This document shows positions 1-8,511 of a stretch of DNA of 14,489 nt, piece by piece. Source of the DNA: Chrysochromulina parva (Eukaryota; Haptophyta; Prymnesiales; Chrysochromulinaceae); contig PJAB01001437.1 in assembly GCA_002887195.1 (NCBI GenBank), positions 1-14,489 of the forward strand, read 5' to 3'. The position numbers were made by a program, and so were the translations under genes. The stretch's first letter is position 1. Each line of letters begins with the position of its first letter. The notes under the pieces are model-generated. The model made no database searches. It was not told where the DNA came from and saw only the letters and a program-made list of their open reading frames with translations.

Positions 1-315
1 GGCACGCCGGGCGCGTTGCGGCCTGCTCCTTTTGGCCGGCGGTGCCCGCCATGTCGAGGGCGGGGGGAGGTGGACGGCGGGGTGCGTTCGTCGGAGCACT
101 CTGCCCTCTGTGGGGTGTATAATAAATTCCGCATGGCTAGCACAAGTTTCGAAGGTATTGATTGTGGAATGACCGGCCGGCACGCAACAAACTTGGGGGT
201 GGTAGGGGGGAATGGGAGTAAACGGTTCACACGAAGACGCGAACGAGAATTCCTGGCGTCCCTGCTGTGGGGACCTGCCGGCGCGCCGCCGAGCGGAGCG
301 AGCGGCTGCGCCACC
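1..315 (+). promoter_or_regulatory. Upstream region / 5' leader of the NEK-like kinase gene
   Basis: This stretch precedes the kinase start codon. A TATA-like TATAATAAA lies at 118-126, about 190 bases before the ATG; it could be a promoter element, or an AATAAA signal of a gene to the left. The kinase frame stays open through this region and holds an in-frame ATG at 133 in weak context (C at -3). An N-terminal extension of 61 residues is therefore possible but unlikely. I see no other gene here. Confidence 0.4.
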
Positions 316-1850
316 ATGGACGCGTACAAAGTGGTCAGGATAGTCGGCAAGGGCGCATTTGGGGCGGCGGTGCTCGTGCACGCAAAGAACAATCCGCGAG
401 AGCAATACGTTGTCAAGCAGGTGGACGTGTCGAAGATGAAACAAAAGGAGAAGGACGAGGCCAAGAAAGAGATCAAGCTGCTCGCAAGCTTCCACCACCC
501 GAACATCGTGCGCTATCGCGATTCCTTCGTCGAGGGCGGCCTCCTGCACATCGTAATGGATTTTGCCGAGGGAGGCGATCTGAACAACCTGCTCAAGGAG
601 CAGGGCACGCGCCTCCTACACGAGGACCAGGTGCTCGACTACTTTGTGCAGATCTGCCTCGCGATGAAGCACGTGCACGACCGCAAGGTGCTGCACCGCG
701 ACATCAAATCGCAGAACGTCTTCCTCACGCAGAACCGGCGCGTGATCAAGCTGGGAGACTTTGGCATCGCGCGCGTTCTAACGGAGACGGGGGCGATGGC
801 GAAGACCTCGTGCGGCACGCCGTACTACATGAGCCCGGAAATCTGCGACGGCAAGTCGTACAATGACCGCTCGGACGTGTGGTCGATGGGCTGCTTGCTC
901 TACGAGATGGCGACGCTCAAGTGCCCCTTTGATGCGCGCGATATGAAGGGTCTGATCGTCAAGATCCTGCGCGGGGCGTACGCTCCGCTGCCTCGCACCT
1001 TTTCAACAGACTTGTCAGTGCTGGTGGCCAAGTGCCTCGACCGCCGGCCGGCGAACCGGCCGAGCGTGAACGAGCTCCTCGCCATGGGCGTCGTGCGCCG
1101 GCGCATCGAGAAGTTCCTCACCGAGGCGCAGCATCAGGCCGAGTTTGCACACACGATGCTCCACGCCAACCCCCGCAAGAATCACCCACACCCTGCGGCG
1201 ACGCCGGGGCCGGCGGACCAGCCGATCGGGCCCGCCGACCCGACGATGGTCGCGGGCGGCGCCGGCGCCGGCGCCACGCCGATGCCGGCGCCGCCGACGG
1301 CGCAGCCGCCGCCGTCGGCACGGGCCTTGGAAGCCCTCGAGGCACGCCGACACGAGGAGCGCAAGCTGCGCAAGGCAGCCGAGGAGCAGTTGGCACGGGA
1401 GCGGCTGGCGGAGGAGCGCGCGGAGCGCGCCAAGGCGGAGGAGCGGCTGGCGGAGGAGCGGCGCGAGAGGGAGAAGCGGGCGGCCCGGCGGCGGGAGCTC
1501 GAGGCGGAGGAGCGGCGGGAGCGGGAGAAGCGTGCAGCGGAGGAGGCGGAGAGGGCGGCGGCGCTGCACGCACGGCGGCAGGAGGAGGCGCGTCGTCGTG
1601 GCGAGCTGGCGGAGAAGTGGATGAAGGAGGAGCTCAAGGTGCGCGCGCGCGCTGATTGCCTCTGATTGCATGATGATTGCATGCTGATTGCATGCTGATT
1701 GCATGATCCTCACGCTGCTCAAGGTACGCGCCGATGCCGAGCGGCGGGCTCGCGACGAGGATGAGCATCGGCGGCAGCAGGCGGCGGCGAGGGAGGCGGC
1801 CGTTGCCGAGGCGTTGCGCCGCGATGCGGAGAGGGGGGGCGGCGCGGCGC

Positions 1851-1885
<35 letters not shown>

Positions 1886-4048
1886 TACGGTGGCGGTGGT
1901 GGTGGCGGTGGTTACGGTGGTTACGACGGCTACGGTGGAGACGTGGTGTCGCCAGAGTATGAGCGGCTGCAGCGCCAGCGCGAGCTGCTGCAAGCACGCC
2001 GGGAGCAGTTGGCGCGCGAGAGGGCAGTTGAGGAGGCCAAGGCTGCAGCTCGCGGTGCGGCGCGTGGCGTGACGCCACCGGCCGCGGCAGCGGAGACCAA
2101 GGTTTGGAGCCACCTGAACGGTGCCGCGCTCGCGCCGGTGCCCTACGTGCCCCCGCGCGGCGGCGATGGCGGCGTCGCAGTGGGCGGCGGCTTTGGCGAC
2201 CATTACCGCGAGGGCCCGCCGGGGAATTACGGGGGGGATGGCGGTGAGGAGGACCACGGGCGTGCGGGCGAGGTGAAGGCGATGGCGGAAGCGCGCCGAA
2301 AGAAGGCGTTGGCGGATAAGGAAGAGGCAGCGCGCCAGGCAGGCCGACGTGTGTGGGAGGAGAACCAAGCTGCCGCCGCCCGCAACCGTCAGCGCTACCT
2401 CGGCGGCGACGACGCGCCACCGCCGCCCCCCGCCGCGCCCCCGATTAGTATGGCCGTTGGCCGCGCGCCCGATCGCTACGAGCAGCCGCCCTTGGCCACA
2501 ATGCTCCGCGGCCCGTCGGAGCCGACCGACTTGGCGGAGACGATTGGGCCGAAGGTCAAAGGGCCGATTGCGATTGAAATCTCGGCCGAGGCGCGCCGTC
2601 GTGAGTTCATGGAGGCACGCGCCGCCGCGGAGCGCAACCGGCGCAGGGCTCTGGAGCCTGAGGCTGTGGGCGACGCTGGTGCTGGCGACGGTGGCGGGGA
2701 CGGCGCCGGCAGTGGCGACGCCGGCGGTGGCGGCGGTGGCGGCGGTGGCGGCGGTGGCGGCGGTGGCGGCGGTGGCGATGCCGAGCAGCGCCCGTCATCG
2801 TCGGATGCGCCGACGGCGATTGAGATCAGCGCGGCGTACCGGCGTCGGCAGTACGAGGAGGCCAAAGCTGCGGCGGATCGGAACCGGCAGAAGGTGCTGG
2901 AGGAGGTTGAGGCCCGTGCGCAGCTGGGCGGCACTCCGCGCCGTACCGGCGCCGGCGCGGGCGCCGGCGCGGGCGCGGGCGCTGGTGCATGCCCGCCGAT
3001 TGTACCGGTAGCAGGCGTGGTTGGGCCCGTCAAGATGCCGGACGCGCTCGCTCGCAAGCTCGACCGTCGCAACTCGGATCGTCGGCTGCAGGTCGAGCAG
3101 CAGAAGTTCGTGCAGGAGCAGCAGCGCGAGCAGTTTGGCGGCCCGCAGCGCCTCGAGCTCGGCGCCCGAGATGGCGCCCGAGACGGCGCCCAGCTCTCGG
3201 ATCGCCGCGGAGGTGCCGTCTCGGGCGAGAGCGAGGCGTCCAAGCTCGCGGCCATTCGGCAATGGATTGCGGCCGATGGCGCGCGCCTCGCTGCAGCACG
3301 GTACGCGAGCGCCGCCGCATCCGCCGCTGCTGAGGGCTTGCCTGGGCTCGTCCTCGGGCACTCTCCCTCGGCGGGCGCCGTCGTGGGCGCCCTCGCCTCG
3401 CCGAGTGGTCGAAAAGCGAAGGGCTCACCGGGCGACCGACTGGCCGACGGGCAGACGATGCTGCTGCCCGGGGGGACGTTACGCCTCGGCCATGGCGCTG
3501 GCCTCGATTCCCACTGGCCTGATGCCGCCGGGGAGGGCGCTCACGAGAGCAAGCGCAAGCCAATGTCCCCTCGCAAGGCGCCGCTGCCGTCGGACAGCGC
3601 CGCGGCCGACGATCGTGAGGCCCTCGCGTACGGCGAGCTGCTGCAAACGCTGCAGGAGCTCATGCAGACTGGTGGGTCGCCCATTGCCAAGGACCGCATC
3701 TTTGGCGGCGAGGATGGCGGCGAGGTTGAGGAGGACGTCTTTGCGGATGCGCAAGAGAGGGCCGAACCATTTTCGGTAGACGCGGCGAATGGTGCTGAGT
3801 TGATTCCCGAGGATGCGGCCCTTGCAGGTGGTGGTGAGGACTCGGCGGAGGCGCTTCGGCAGAAGCTCGTCCGCATTCTCGGGAGCGGCTGCTTCGAAAA
3901 GGCGCATGCACGCTTGCAGAAGGTCGTTGAGGAGGAGGATGATGATGCGCTCGTGGCCGACATCCAGGCCATCCTTGGACCCGAGCGGCTGGACAAACTG
4001 CCGATGATCCTCAAGCTCATCTACCTCGAGGGTGGCGGCCTCTTCTGA
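316..4048 (+). CDS. NEK1/NEK5-like serine/threonine protein kinase, two exons (316-1638, 1724-4048)
   Basis: This is a NIMA-related protein kinase that phosphorylates Ser/Thr. In other eukaryotes the NEK1/NEK5 type acts in cilia, centrosomes and DNA-damage signalling. The start at 316 is chosen because it has a full Kozak context (GCCACCATGG) and because NEK catalytic domains begin within a few residues of Met. The spliced product has 1215 residues, close to the roughly 1250 of animal NEK1. Kinase landmarks: Gly loop GKGAFG 11-16, ATP lysine K34 (VVK), helix-C E52, HRD 127-129 with K131, DFG 148-150, activation loop TSCGTPYYMSPE 164-175. These look intact, so activity is expected. A charged coiled coil rich in E, R and A runs from about residue 335 across the intron to about 470. 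Next come Gly-rich low-complexity tracts and three related blocks (from about 628, 725 and 807) of the type IEISAxxRRRxxxEAxAAAxRNR. The last about 65 residues (LRQKLVRILGSG to LIYLEGG) resemble the conserved C-terminal segment of NEK1/NEK5. NEK family is near certain; the NEK1/5 subtype is inferred from architecture. Confidence 0.9.
1639..1723 (+). other. Phase-0 GT-AG intron in the NEK-like gene, 85 nt
   Basis: The donor is CTCAAG|GTGCGC and the acceptor CTCAAG|GTACGC. Removing 1639-1723 joins ...EELK to VRADAERR in frame and keeps one continuous coiled coil. Without splicing, the frame stops at TGA 1663-1665, giving a 449-residue kinase without its tail. Both intron ends lie in copies of the 15-base GCTCAAGGTNCGCGC (1632-1646 and 1717-1731), one mismatch and exactly 85 bases apart. 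The splice sites are thus part of a direct repeat. Confidence 0.85.
1653..1702 (+). repeat. Short tandem repeat inside the NEK intron (TGATTGC-ATGC type)
   Basis: TGATTGC occurs five times, at 1653, 1663, 1674, 1685 and 1696, spaced 10-11 bases, most copies followed by ATG. The repeat fills most of the 85-nt intron. The unit carries CTGAT, which resembles a branch-point sequence, so several alternative branch sites are possible. Confidence 0.85.
1831..1938 (+). repeat. Poly-glycine / Gly-Tyr coding tract
   Basis: GGC/GGT-rich sequence encodes a run of glycines followed by YGG and DGYGG units in the tail of the NEK-like kinase. It is a low-complexity, probably disordered linker that follows the coiled coil. 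Replication slippage is the likely source. Confidence 0.8.
2723..2776 (+). repeat. Microsatellite encoding poly-Gly, 9-bp unit GGCGGTGGC
   Basis: About six perfect copies of a 9-base unit encode an uninterrupted run of glycines in the NEK tail, between the second and third RRR-x-EAxAAAxRNR blocks. It is likely length-variable between strains. The antisense strand gives a His/Arg or Pro-rich reading frame that is a shadow only. Confidence 0.85.
2948..2989 (+). repeat. GC-only microsatellite encoding (Gly-Ala)n
   Basis: An alternating GGCGCC/GGCGCG tract encodes a GAGAGA run of about 14 residues in the NEK tail. It is another flexible linker and a slippage-prone site. Confidence 0.8.
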
Positions 4049-4345
4049 GCGGTGGGCTGGCGGCTGGTTTGGCTCATTGTGGGCGCTGGTGCGGCTACCT
4101 TTCTTTGGGCAAAGTGGCGCGCTTTGGGGGGGGGTGGTTGTCTGCCGACGTGGCATTGGACGTCTCGGAACATCATGTGCGCGCGCGGGTCTGACGTCTG
4201 TGCGGGAGGGGTTCGGACGTCTCTGCTGGCTCCGTGCGCAGCGAGATGCCGAGCGCTTCCAATTGAGCGTCGTTCCGAGCGCTTCCGATCGACCATTCGG
4301 GGGCGATGGGTGACACCTATACCGGGCTTTACACGTTTCTGCTCG

Positions 4346-4375
4346 TTTGCGGAGATTTGGTTTGCGGAGATTTGG
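4346..4375 (+). repeat. Perfect 15-bp tandem duplication
   Basis: TTTGCGGAGATTTGG is present twice, back to back (4346-4360 and 4361-4375), with no mismatch, in the 3' flank of the NEK-like gene. Function is unknown. Confidence 0.9.
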
Positions 4376-4662
4376 TTCAGTCGCGCAGAATTGTCCAAGA
4401 AACCGATTGGAAAACTTCGTAGTGTCGCATGAAAGGACCGGACAGGGCACGCGGCATGCCGAGCGGCCATACACCATACACCGCGCGCACGGTCGCTGCC
4501 GCGTCGGGAAGTACCGGGGGGAAATGGTACAACGTAGTACAACGGAAGTATCGTTCCGCTCGCCAAGCATGCGCCAACGCATTCACCATTATCACGAGAC
4601 CAGCAGCCACCCAGGTCGGCACCAGGTACCCACAGACGACAGAGCGCCACACGTCACTCGCC

Positions 4663-4688
4663 AGCTGACAGAGTGTGAGCTGTCAGCT
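4663..4688. repeat. Perfect inverted repeat, 9-bp stem and 8-base loop
   Basis: AGCTGACAG at 4663-4671 pairs with CTGTCAGCT at 4680-4688. It lies between the ends of two convergent genes, so a role in 3'-end formation is conceivable but not shown. Confidence 0.7.
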
Positions 4689-4760
4689 CCGTGGTCCCGC
4701 TCCGCTCCGAACTCCTCGGCTGCCTCGCTGCCCTGAGTGTATAGCCCTCTCGTCTGTGTA

Positions 4761-4777
4761 CCTCGCCTGAGGCGAGG
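4761..4777. repeat. Perfect hairpin, 7-bp GC stem and TGA loop
   Basis: CCTCGCC (4761-4767) and GGCGAGG (4771-4777) are exact complements around a three-base loop. It is GC-rich and would be a stable hairpin in RNA. It sits about 70 bases after the hairpin at 4663-4688, in the same convergent spacer. Confidence 0.7.
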
Positions 4778-5021
4778 CGCCGCTGTCCTCACACTCTCAC
4801 TCTACACTCACACGTCACGCAGCTCACTTGCCACTTGGTTAGTCACTTGACTCTTTTACTGACGTGAGCTCCTTAATATATTATAAATCTTCAGCCATGT
4901 GTCTTCCGTTCAGCTCTTCTTAGATCATTCTTATTATTTATCACAGCTGCTTTTGCATCCAACGTCGATGGCACCGGTCACACCGCGCACATACCACAAC
5001 GGTCGATGACACCAGAGCGTT

Positions 5022-7894
5022 TCACTTCACCGCGACCGGCGTGCGGACGGGCGACACACCTGCTGTCGAGACAGATGTCCCAGAGGGGCGCGTAAGCACG
5101 CGGAGAGTACGGCTCCTCTCGTAGTAGTAGTGGGAGAGTACGGCACTTGAAACGGCACTTGCTCCGTCTGCCCCTCCATCTGTCCCCGCGCTAATGTTAG
5201 AAGCCTGCGCTCTGGCAGAAGCGGTGCTCACTTCAGCGCTCCCGACACTGGTTGGTTCGATCGAGACTTGAAGCACCTGCGGCTTGCGTCGGTCCCAATG
5301 CGACGCCGAGCCACGCGAGGAGCCGCTCGACATCTCCCCGTGAGACTCCCTAGCGCTCGAGACAGCGCTCGAGCTGCGTCGAAGGTGCAGGGGGGTGGAG
5401 CTCGTCGAGGTTGGAATGTTCGGTGATGCTGCTGCCGCGGTCGTCCCCGCTGACGCGCCCCCTGTCGCTGGCCCGCGGGCGACCCGCACGGCCACCGCCG
5501 CCGCGCCGGCCGCCGCAGCCCCTGCCATTCCGAGCAAGTTGAGTTTGCCGCTGAGCCCCCCAGCGCCCGTCACGCTCACGAGCGAGCCTGGCACCGCTTT
5601 GAGAGCCTCGAGGGCGTTCGTGTCCTTGGTATCCATTGGGTAACGGCGGGCGAGGCGGAAGGCCTTGGCTGATGTGAGCGCTTGTCCCCACAGGTCGGTC
5701 GAGGCGGCGGCCTTCATTTGCTCTTCGCGCCTCTTCTCCATCTTCTCCCAAGCGAGAGCTCGTTCGGCCGTGTACAAATCGGGTCCCTTACCCCACACCC
5801 CCTCGCGCCGCCGCGGGCTCCATTGCAAGCTCGCCTCGCCAAGTGCGGGCGGCGATTCGGGCGCCCAAAGCTCGCGCCTCTCAGCCTCCAGCTGCGATCG
5901 GAGCGCCTCGACCTCCGCACAGCGCCGCCTATAGTCATCTTCCATCATCGCGATGCGCGCGGCCTCCTCGGCCTTGATGCTCGCAATCTGAAGCTCGAGC
6001 TCCCGCCGCTGCTCCGCGAGGAGCCGTTTGAGCTCACGCTCAGCCGCCGCACGCAGCTGCGCGACCGCAATCTTGCTTGCGGCACGCTCGCGCTCGCCGT
6101 GATGAGTCTGCTCATCAAGCTTCTGTTGCAGCTCGCGCGCACGTGCTGTCGCGGCTGCCGCCTTGCCGATCGCCTCGCGTGCCTGCAGCGCCGTCGTGGT
6201 TGCCTTTGCGGCCTCTTCGCGCATGGCCGCCATCGCCCGGCGCTCCTCCTCGATGGCAATCTGAGCGAGTTTCAGATTCTGACGGCTCTCGCGAAGCTGT
6301 GTTGGGGGGGGATAGGGGGGCAGAGGTCATATGTGGAAGGAGACGAGAGAAGGTGGAGGTAGCAGAGAGTCACGCGCAGAAGAGCACAGCATACGAGCTC
6401 AGCATCACAGAGAGTTACGCGCAGAAGAGCACAGTATACGAGCTCGGCATCAGAGAGGGCGCGGACAATCAGTTGCAAACGTGCCCGGCAGCCCGGAGGC
6501 AGCCCGCAGGACGTGTGCCCGGGGGGGGCACGACCGGGCACGATAGGAGCACGACGGGGCACAGAGCTCGAGCACATACCTGTAGACGAAGCGCCATCGC
6601 CTCCTCCACGGCCGCCCGTGTGGTCGCCTCTAGGAGCCCGAGCTTCTCCTCGTCGGTCATGTGATCCGCAGCCCGGAGGCGCTTGATCGTAGCCTGCCAG
6701 CGCGTGCGCCAGTGGATGAACGGGACCGCGAGCCCGGGCTTCATCCAACGCTGCTGCGCTTCTCTGAAGATACGGGCACGGCGCTGGTCCGCCTTATGCT
6801 GCCGGTGCGTGGCCGCCCACGTCGTCCAGCCGCGCAGCAGCCCCTTGTGCTTGATGCGGTACAGAGCGTCGCGGGAGATCAGCTCGATCTTGGAAAGGCG
6901 CATCGTCTCATCACGGGCGTCGACGAGCAGCTGCAGCTCATCACGTGCGGTCGCGACCTGTGCGCACACAACGGATGAAAGCCGTCATGAAAAGCCGCGG
7001 AGGTGTGATGCGGCAGCGGCTCTCGGCATGCAGCCATCGGTTAGCCATCGGTAGCAGTCAGTGGCCATAAGATGTCTAAAGATGTCAACTATCAGCGACA
7101 ACCGGATGCGTTCGATGATAATGTGTGGCACTCAGTGTGTGGCAGTGTGTGGCGACCTGCTTGAGCTCCCTCCGAAGGGCTTCATTTGCGTGCTCCACCG
7201 CGGTGAGATGCGCCTCGAGTGCCGCACGCTCGGCCTCTCGCTCGGCCACCTCGGCGTCGTGGGCGAGTTGCTGCTCGTACTCCTTGGAGGTGGACGCCCG
7301 GTCACGTTGCCGCTCGCGACGCTCAGTCGCGAGCATCTGCCAGAGGGCAAACGCTGATGGAACCGTTGGTATCAGGTGGAACAGTTTGCCCTTCGTCTGC
7401 TGCATCAGCGAGCGCGAGTAGGTGACGTCGTTGTAGAGTGTGAGGAAGCTCTGCCAGCCACGCGAGAGGTGCATGTTGGCGAACTTGCGCAGTGCCTTCC
7501 TGTGGTACGCGTCGACTCGCCCCTCTCGCGTCTGCTCAAACGCCCTCGCCAACTCGCTCACCTTGGCCTCCGCGACGAGCCGCCCGCGTCGCTCGGTCTC
7601 GAATCGCTGCTGGATCTCATCTACCTCACGCCTATGCTCTTCCTCGGACACCCTCTCCCGCTCCCGCTCGTCGCAGCATGCGCACGACTGAAGCAGTCGC
7701 TTGTAGTCGCCGCCACTGCTGCCTCTCAAATTGAAAAGCTCGCTCGGTGACAGCTCGGGCGCGATCGACCGGGCATGAATGGACAAGTGTGAGCTCTTCT
7801 TGGGGAGGTAGCCGGGGCGCAAGGTGCCGACGCTTGGCGAATGCGAGCCCCAAGGATTGTTGATGCTCTGATATCCGACCTCATATGTGGGCAT
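5022..7894 (-). CDS. Coiled-coil protein with Trp-containing helical segments, three exons (7894-7157, 6957-6580, 6296-5022)
   Basis: I do not recognise a named family. After splicing it has 796 residues (246+126+424), and both junctions are phase 0. The first in-frame ATG (7894) is used; its context is weak (C at -3), so upstream exons are possible. Residues 1-75 are unstructured and include a Cys cluster (CACC 71-74). Residues about 75-125, 185-255 and 350-520 are charged coiled coil. Between these lie helical segments with spaced tryptophans: LSRGWQSF (143-150), FALWQM (182-187), LLRGWTTW (286-293), FIHWRTRW (326-333). These resemble Sfi1-type centrin-binding repeats (A-x7-L-x2-F-x2-W), but the match is loose. 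The remainder is a linker with an Ala/Val stretch near VSVTGAGGLSGKL and a Ser/Thr/Ala-rich tail, probably disordered. A cytoskeletal, basal-body or centrosome role is inference from this architecture and from nothing else. It is convergent with the NEK-like gene. Confidence 0.75.
6297..6579 (-). other. Second intron of the coiled-coil gene, 283 nt, GT-AG
   Basis: On the minus strand the donor is CTACAG|GTATGTGC at 6580/6579, and the acceptor, after a C-rich tract, is CAACACAG|CTTCGC at 6297/6296. Splicing joins ...MALRLQ to LRESRQNLKL in phase 0 and restores a continuous coiled coil. It includes a 45-bp tandem duplication. Unlike the other two introns it shows no direct repeat across its splice sites. 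Confidence 0.8.
6363..6452. repeat. 45-bp tandem duplication inside an intron
   Basis: Two copies (6363-6407 and 6408-6452) differ at about three positions. Both contain ACGCGCAGAAGAGCACAG followed by a TACGAGCTC core. The copies carry no coding function in the inferred gene model. Confidence 0.85.
6958..7156 (-). other. First intron of the coiled-coil gene, 199 nt, GT-AG, flanked by an 8-bp repeat
   Basis: On the minus strand the donor is AAGCAG|GTCGCC (7157/7156) and the acceptor GCACAG|GTCGCG (6958/6957). Splicing joins ...RRELKQ to VATARDEL in phase 0. CAGGTCGC spans both splice sites, so the intron lies between two copies of the same 8-mer. The 5' end of the intron carries three near copies of GCCACACACT. 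Confidence 0.82.
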
Positions 7895-8511
7895 GGGGAC
7901 ACAAAGGGGTCCACCACCGCGGTCAATTCGACGGTCCCCGAAACCGACACCAAATCGCAACGGTTTGCATGCGAGGGTGACAAGTTTGCAGTTCAAGTTC
8001 AAGTTCAACTGTTCAAGCAAGCAAGCAAGCAATTATGCTCGTTTAGGTACATGTACTTGTGTTGTTTCGACTAACTAGCTTGCTTGCTTCAAGTTCAAGT
8101 TCAAGTTCAACTTAGTTTCCACCACGCCAAAACCGCGACCTCAGCGGTCGACTGTCCGTCTATCCGCAAAGCGCAATCCGGACGGGATATTGTAGGACTC
8201 GCGCTCCCAAGTCAGAAAAAACTCAAAAGCTCAAGAAGATAGACGTATTTTGACGTTCGCAACCAACGCCAACACACAATATCCGAAACCGCCGATGCGG
8301 ATCGGATACTGCCTCTCTGACTCGACGGCGGTCTTGTCAGCTCGGAATAATGGTACGATATTCTCGACTGTGTATCCCCTTCAAAACAGAAAACACCAGG
8401 GCTGTGGGCTCCCTTTGAACCCCTGCCTCAACCCCTGGGTCCCAAATGCAACTCACCCATCTGGCCATCGCCGTTGCGACGCAGCAAAGCTGCCATGCGT
8501 GTCCACGCACA
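7895..8511. other. Spacer between two minus-strand genes; promoter side of the coiled-coil gene
   Basis: Open frames in this stretch (for example about 8250-8588 + and 8337-8684 -) lack recognisable features, and I treat them as chance. The region holds the palindromic repeat element at 7991-8112. Base composition is lower in GC than the neighbouring genes. The 5' end of the coiled-coil gene and the 3' end of the small Ser/Ala-rich gene must both lie here. No tRNA-like or other RNA gene was seen. Confidence 0.55.
7991..8112. repeat. Nested palindrome flanked by exact 20-bp direct repeats
   Basis: GTTCAAGTTCAAGTTCAACT occurs at 7991-8010 and again, unchanged, at 8093-8112. Just inside are inverted arms TTCAAGCAAGCAAGC (8012-8026) and GCTTGCTTGCTTCAA (8078-8092), 14 of 15 positions complementary. 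At the same centre lies a perfect 10-bp palindrome GTACATGTAC (8047-8056). The direct repeats are built of a TTCAAG hexamer, so slippage contributes. The overall shape resembles a small insertion or cruciform-forming element. Confidence 0.75.

Larger units (their letters stand above)
4049..5021. other. Convergent intergenic region, no gene seen
   Basis: This is about 970 bases between the ends of the NEK-like gene (+) and the coiled-coil gene (-). Open frames here are short, without ATG starts of interest or recognisable protein features. It holds a 15-bp tandem repeat, two perfect hairpins, a CA/CT-rich stretch (about 4785-4855) and an AT-rich patch (about 4870-4945). The AT-rich patch reads ATAAATAATAAG on the minus strand about 80 bases past the coiled-coil gene's stop, and could be its polyadenylation region. 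No canonical AATAAA was found for the NEK gene. Confidence 0.6.

Noticed and set aside
16..315. Extending the NEK-like protein upstream to the start of the open frame or to the ATG at 133
   Set aside because: The frame is open but the sequence has no kinase-like features, the ATG at 133 has weak context, and 316 has a full Kozak context at the usual NEK start position.
1015..1722. Long minus-strand and alternate-frame open frames across the NEK coiled-coil region
   Set aside because: They are Arg/Pro/Ala/Leu-rich shadows of a GC-rich, E/R/A-coding strand, with no protein-like order.
2476..3255. Minus-strand frame with poly-Pro
   Set aside because: It is the complement of the poly-Gly and Gly-Ala coding repeats of the NEK tail.
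3479..4582. Minus-strand frame of 367 codons crossing the NEK stop and the intergenic region
   Set aside because: It overlaps the conserved NEK C-terminus, does not begin at a convincing start and shows no recognisable feature.
5253..5275. GGTTCGATC string resembling a tRNA T-arm
   Set aside because: It lies in the coding exon of the coiled-coil gene, with no acceptor or anticodon arm around it.
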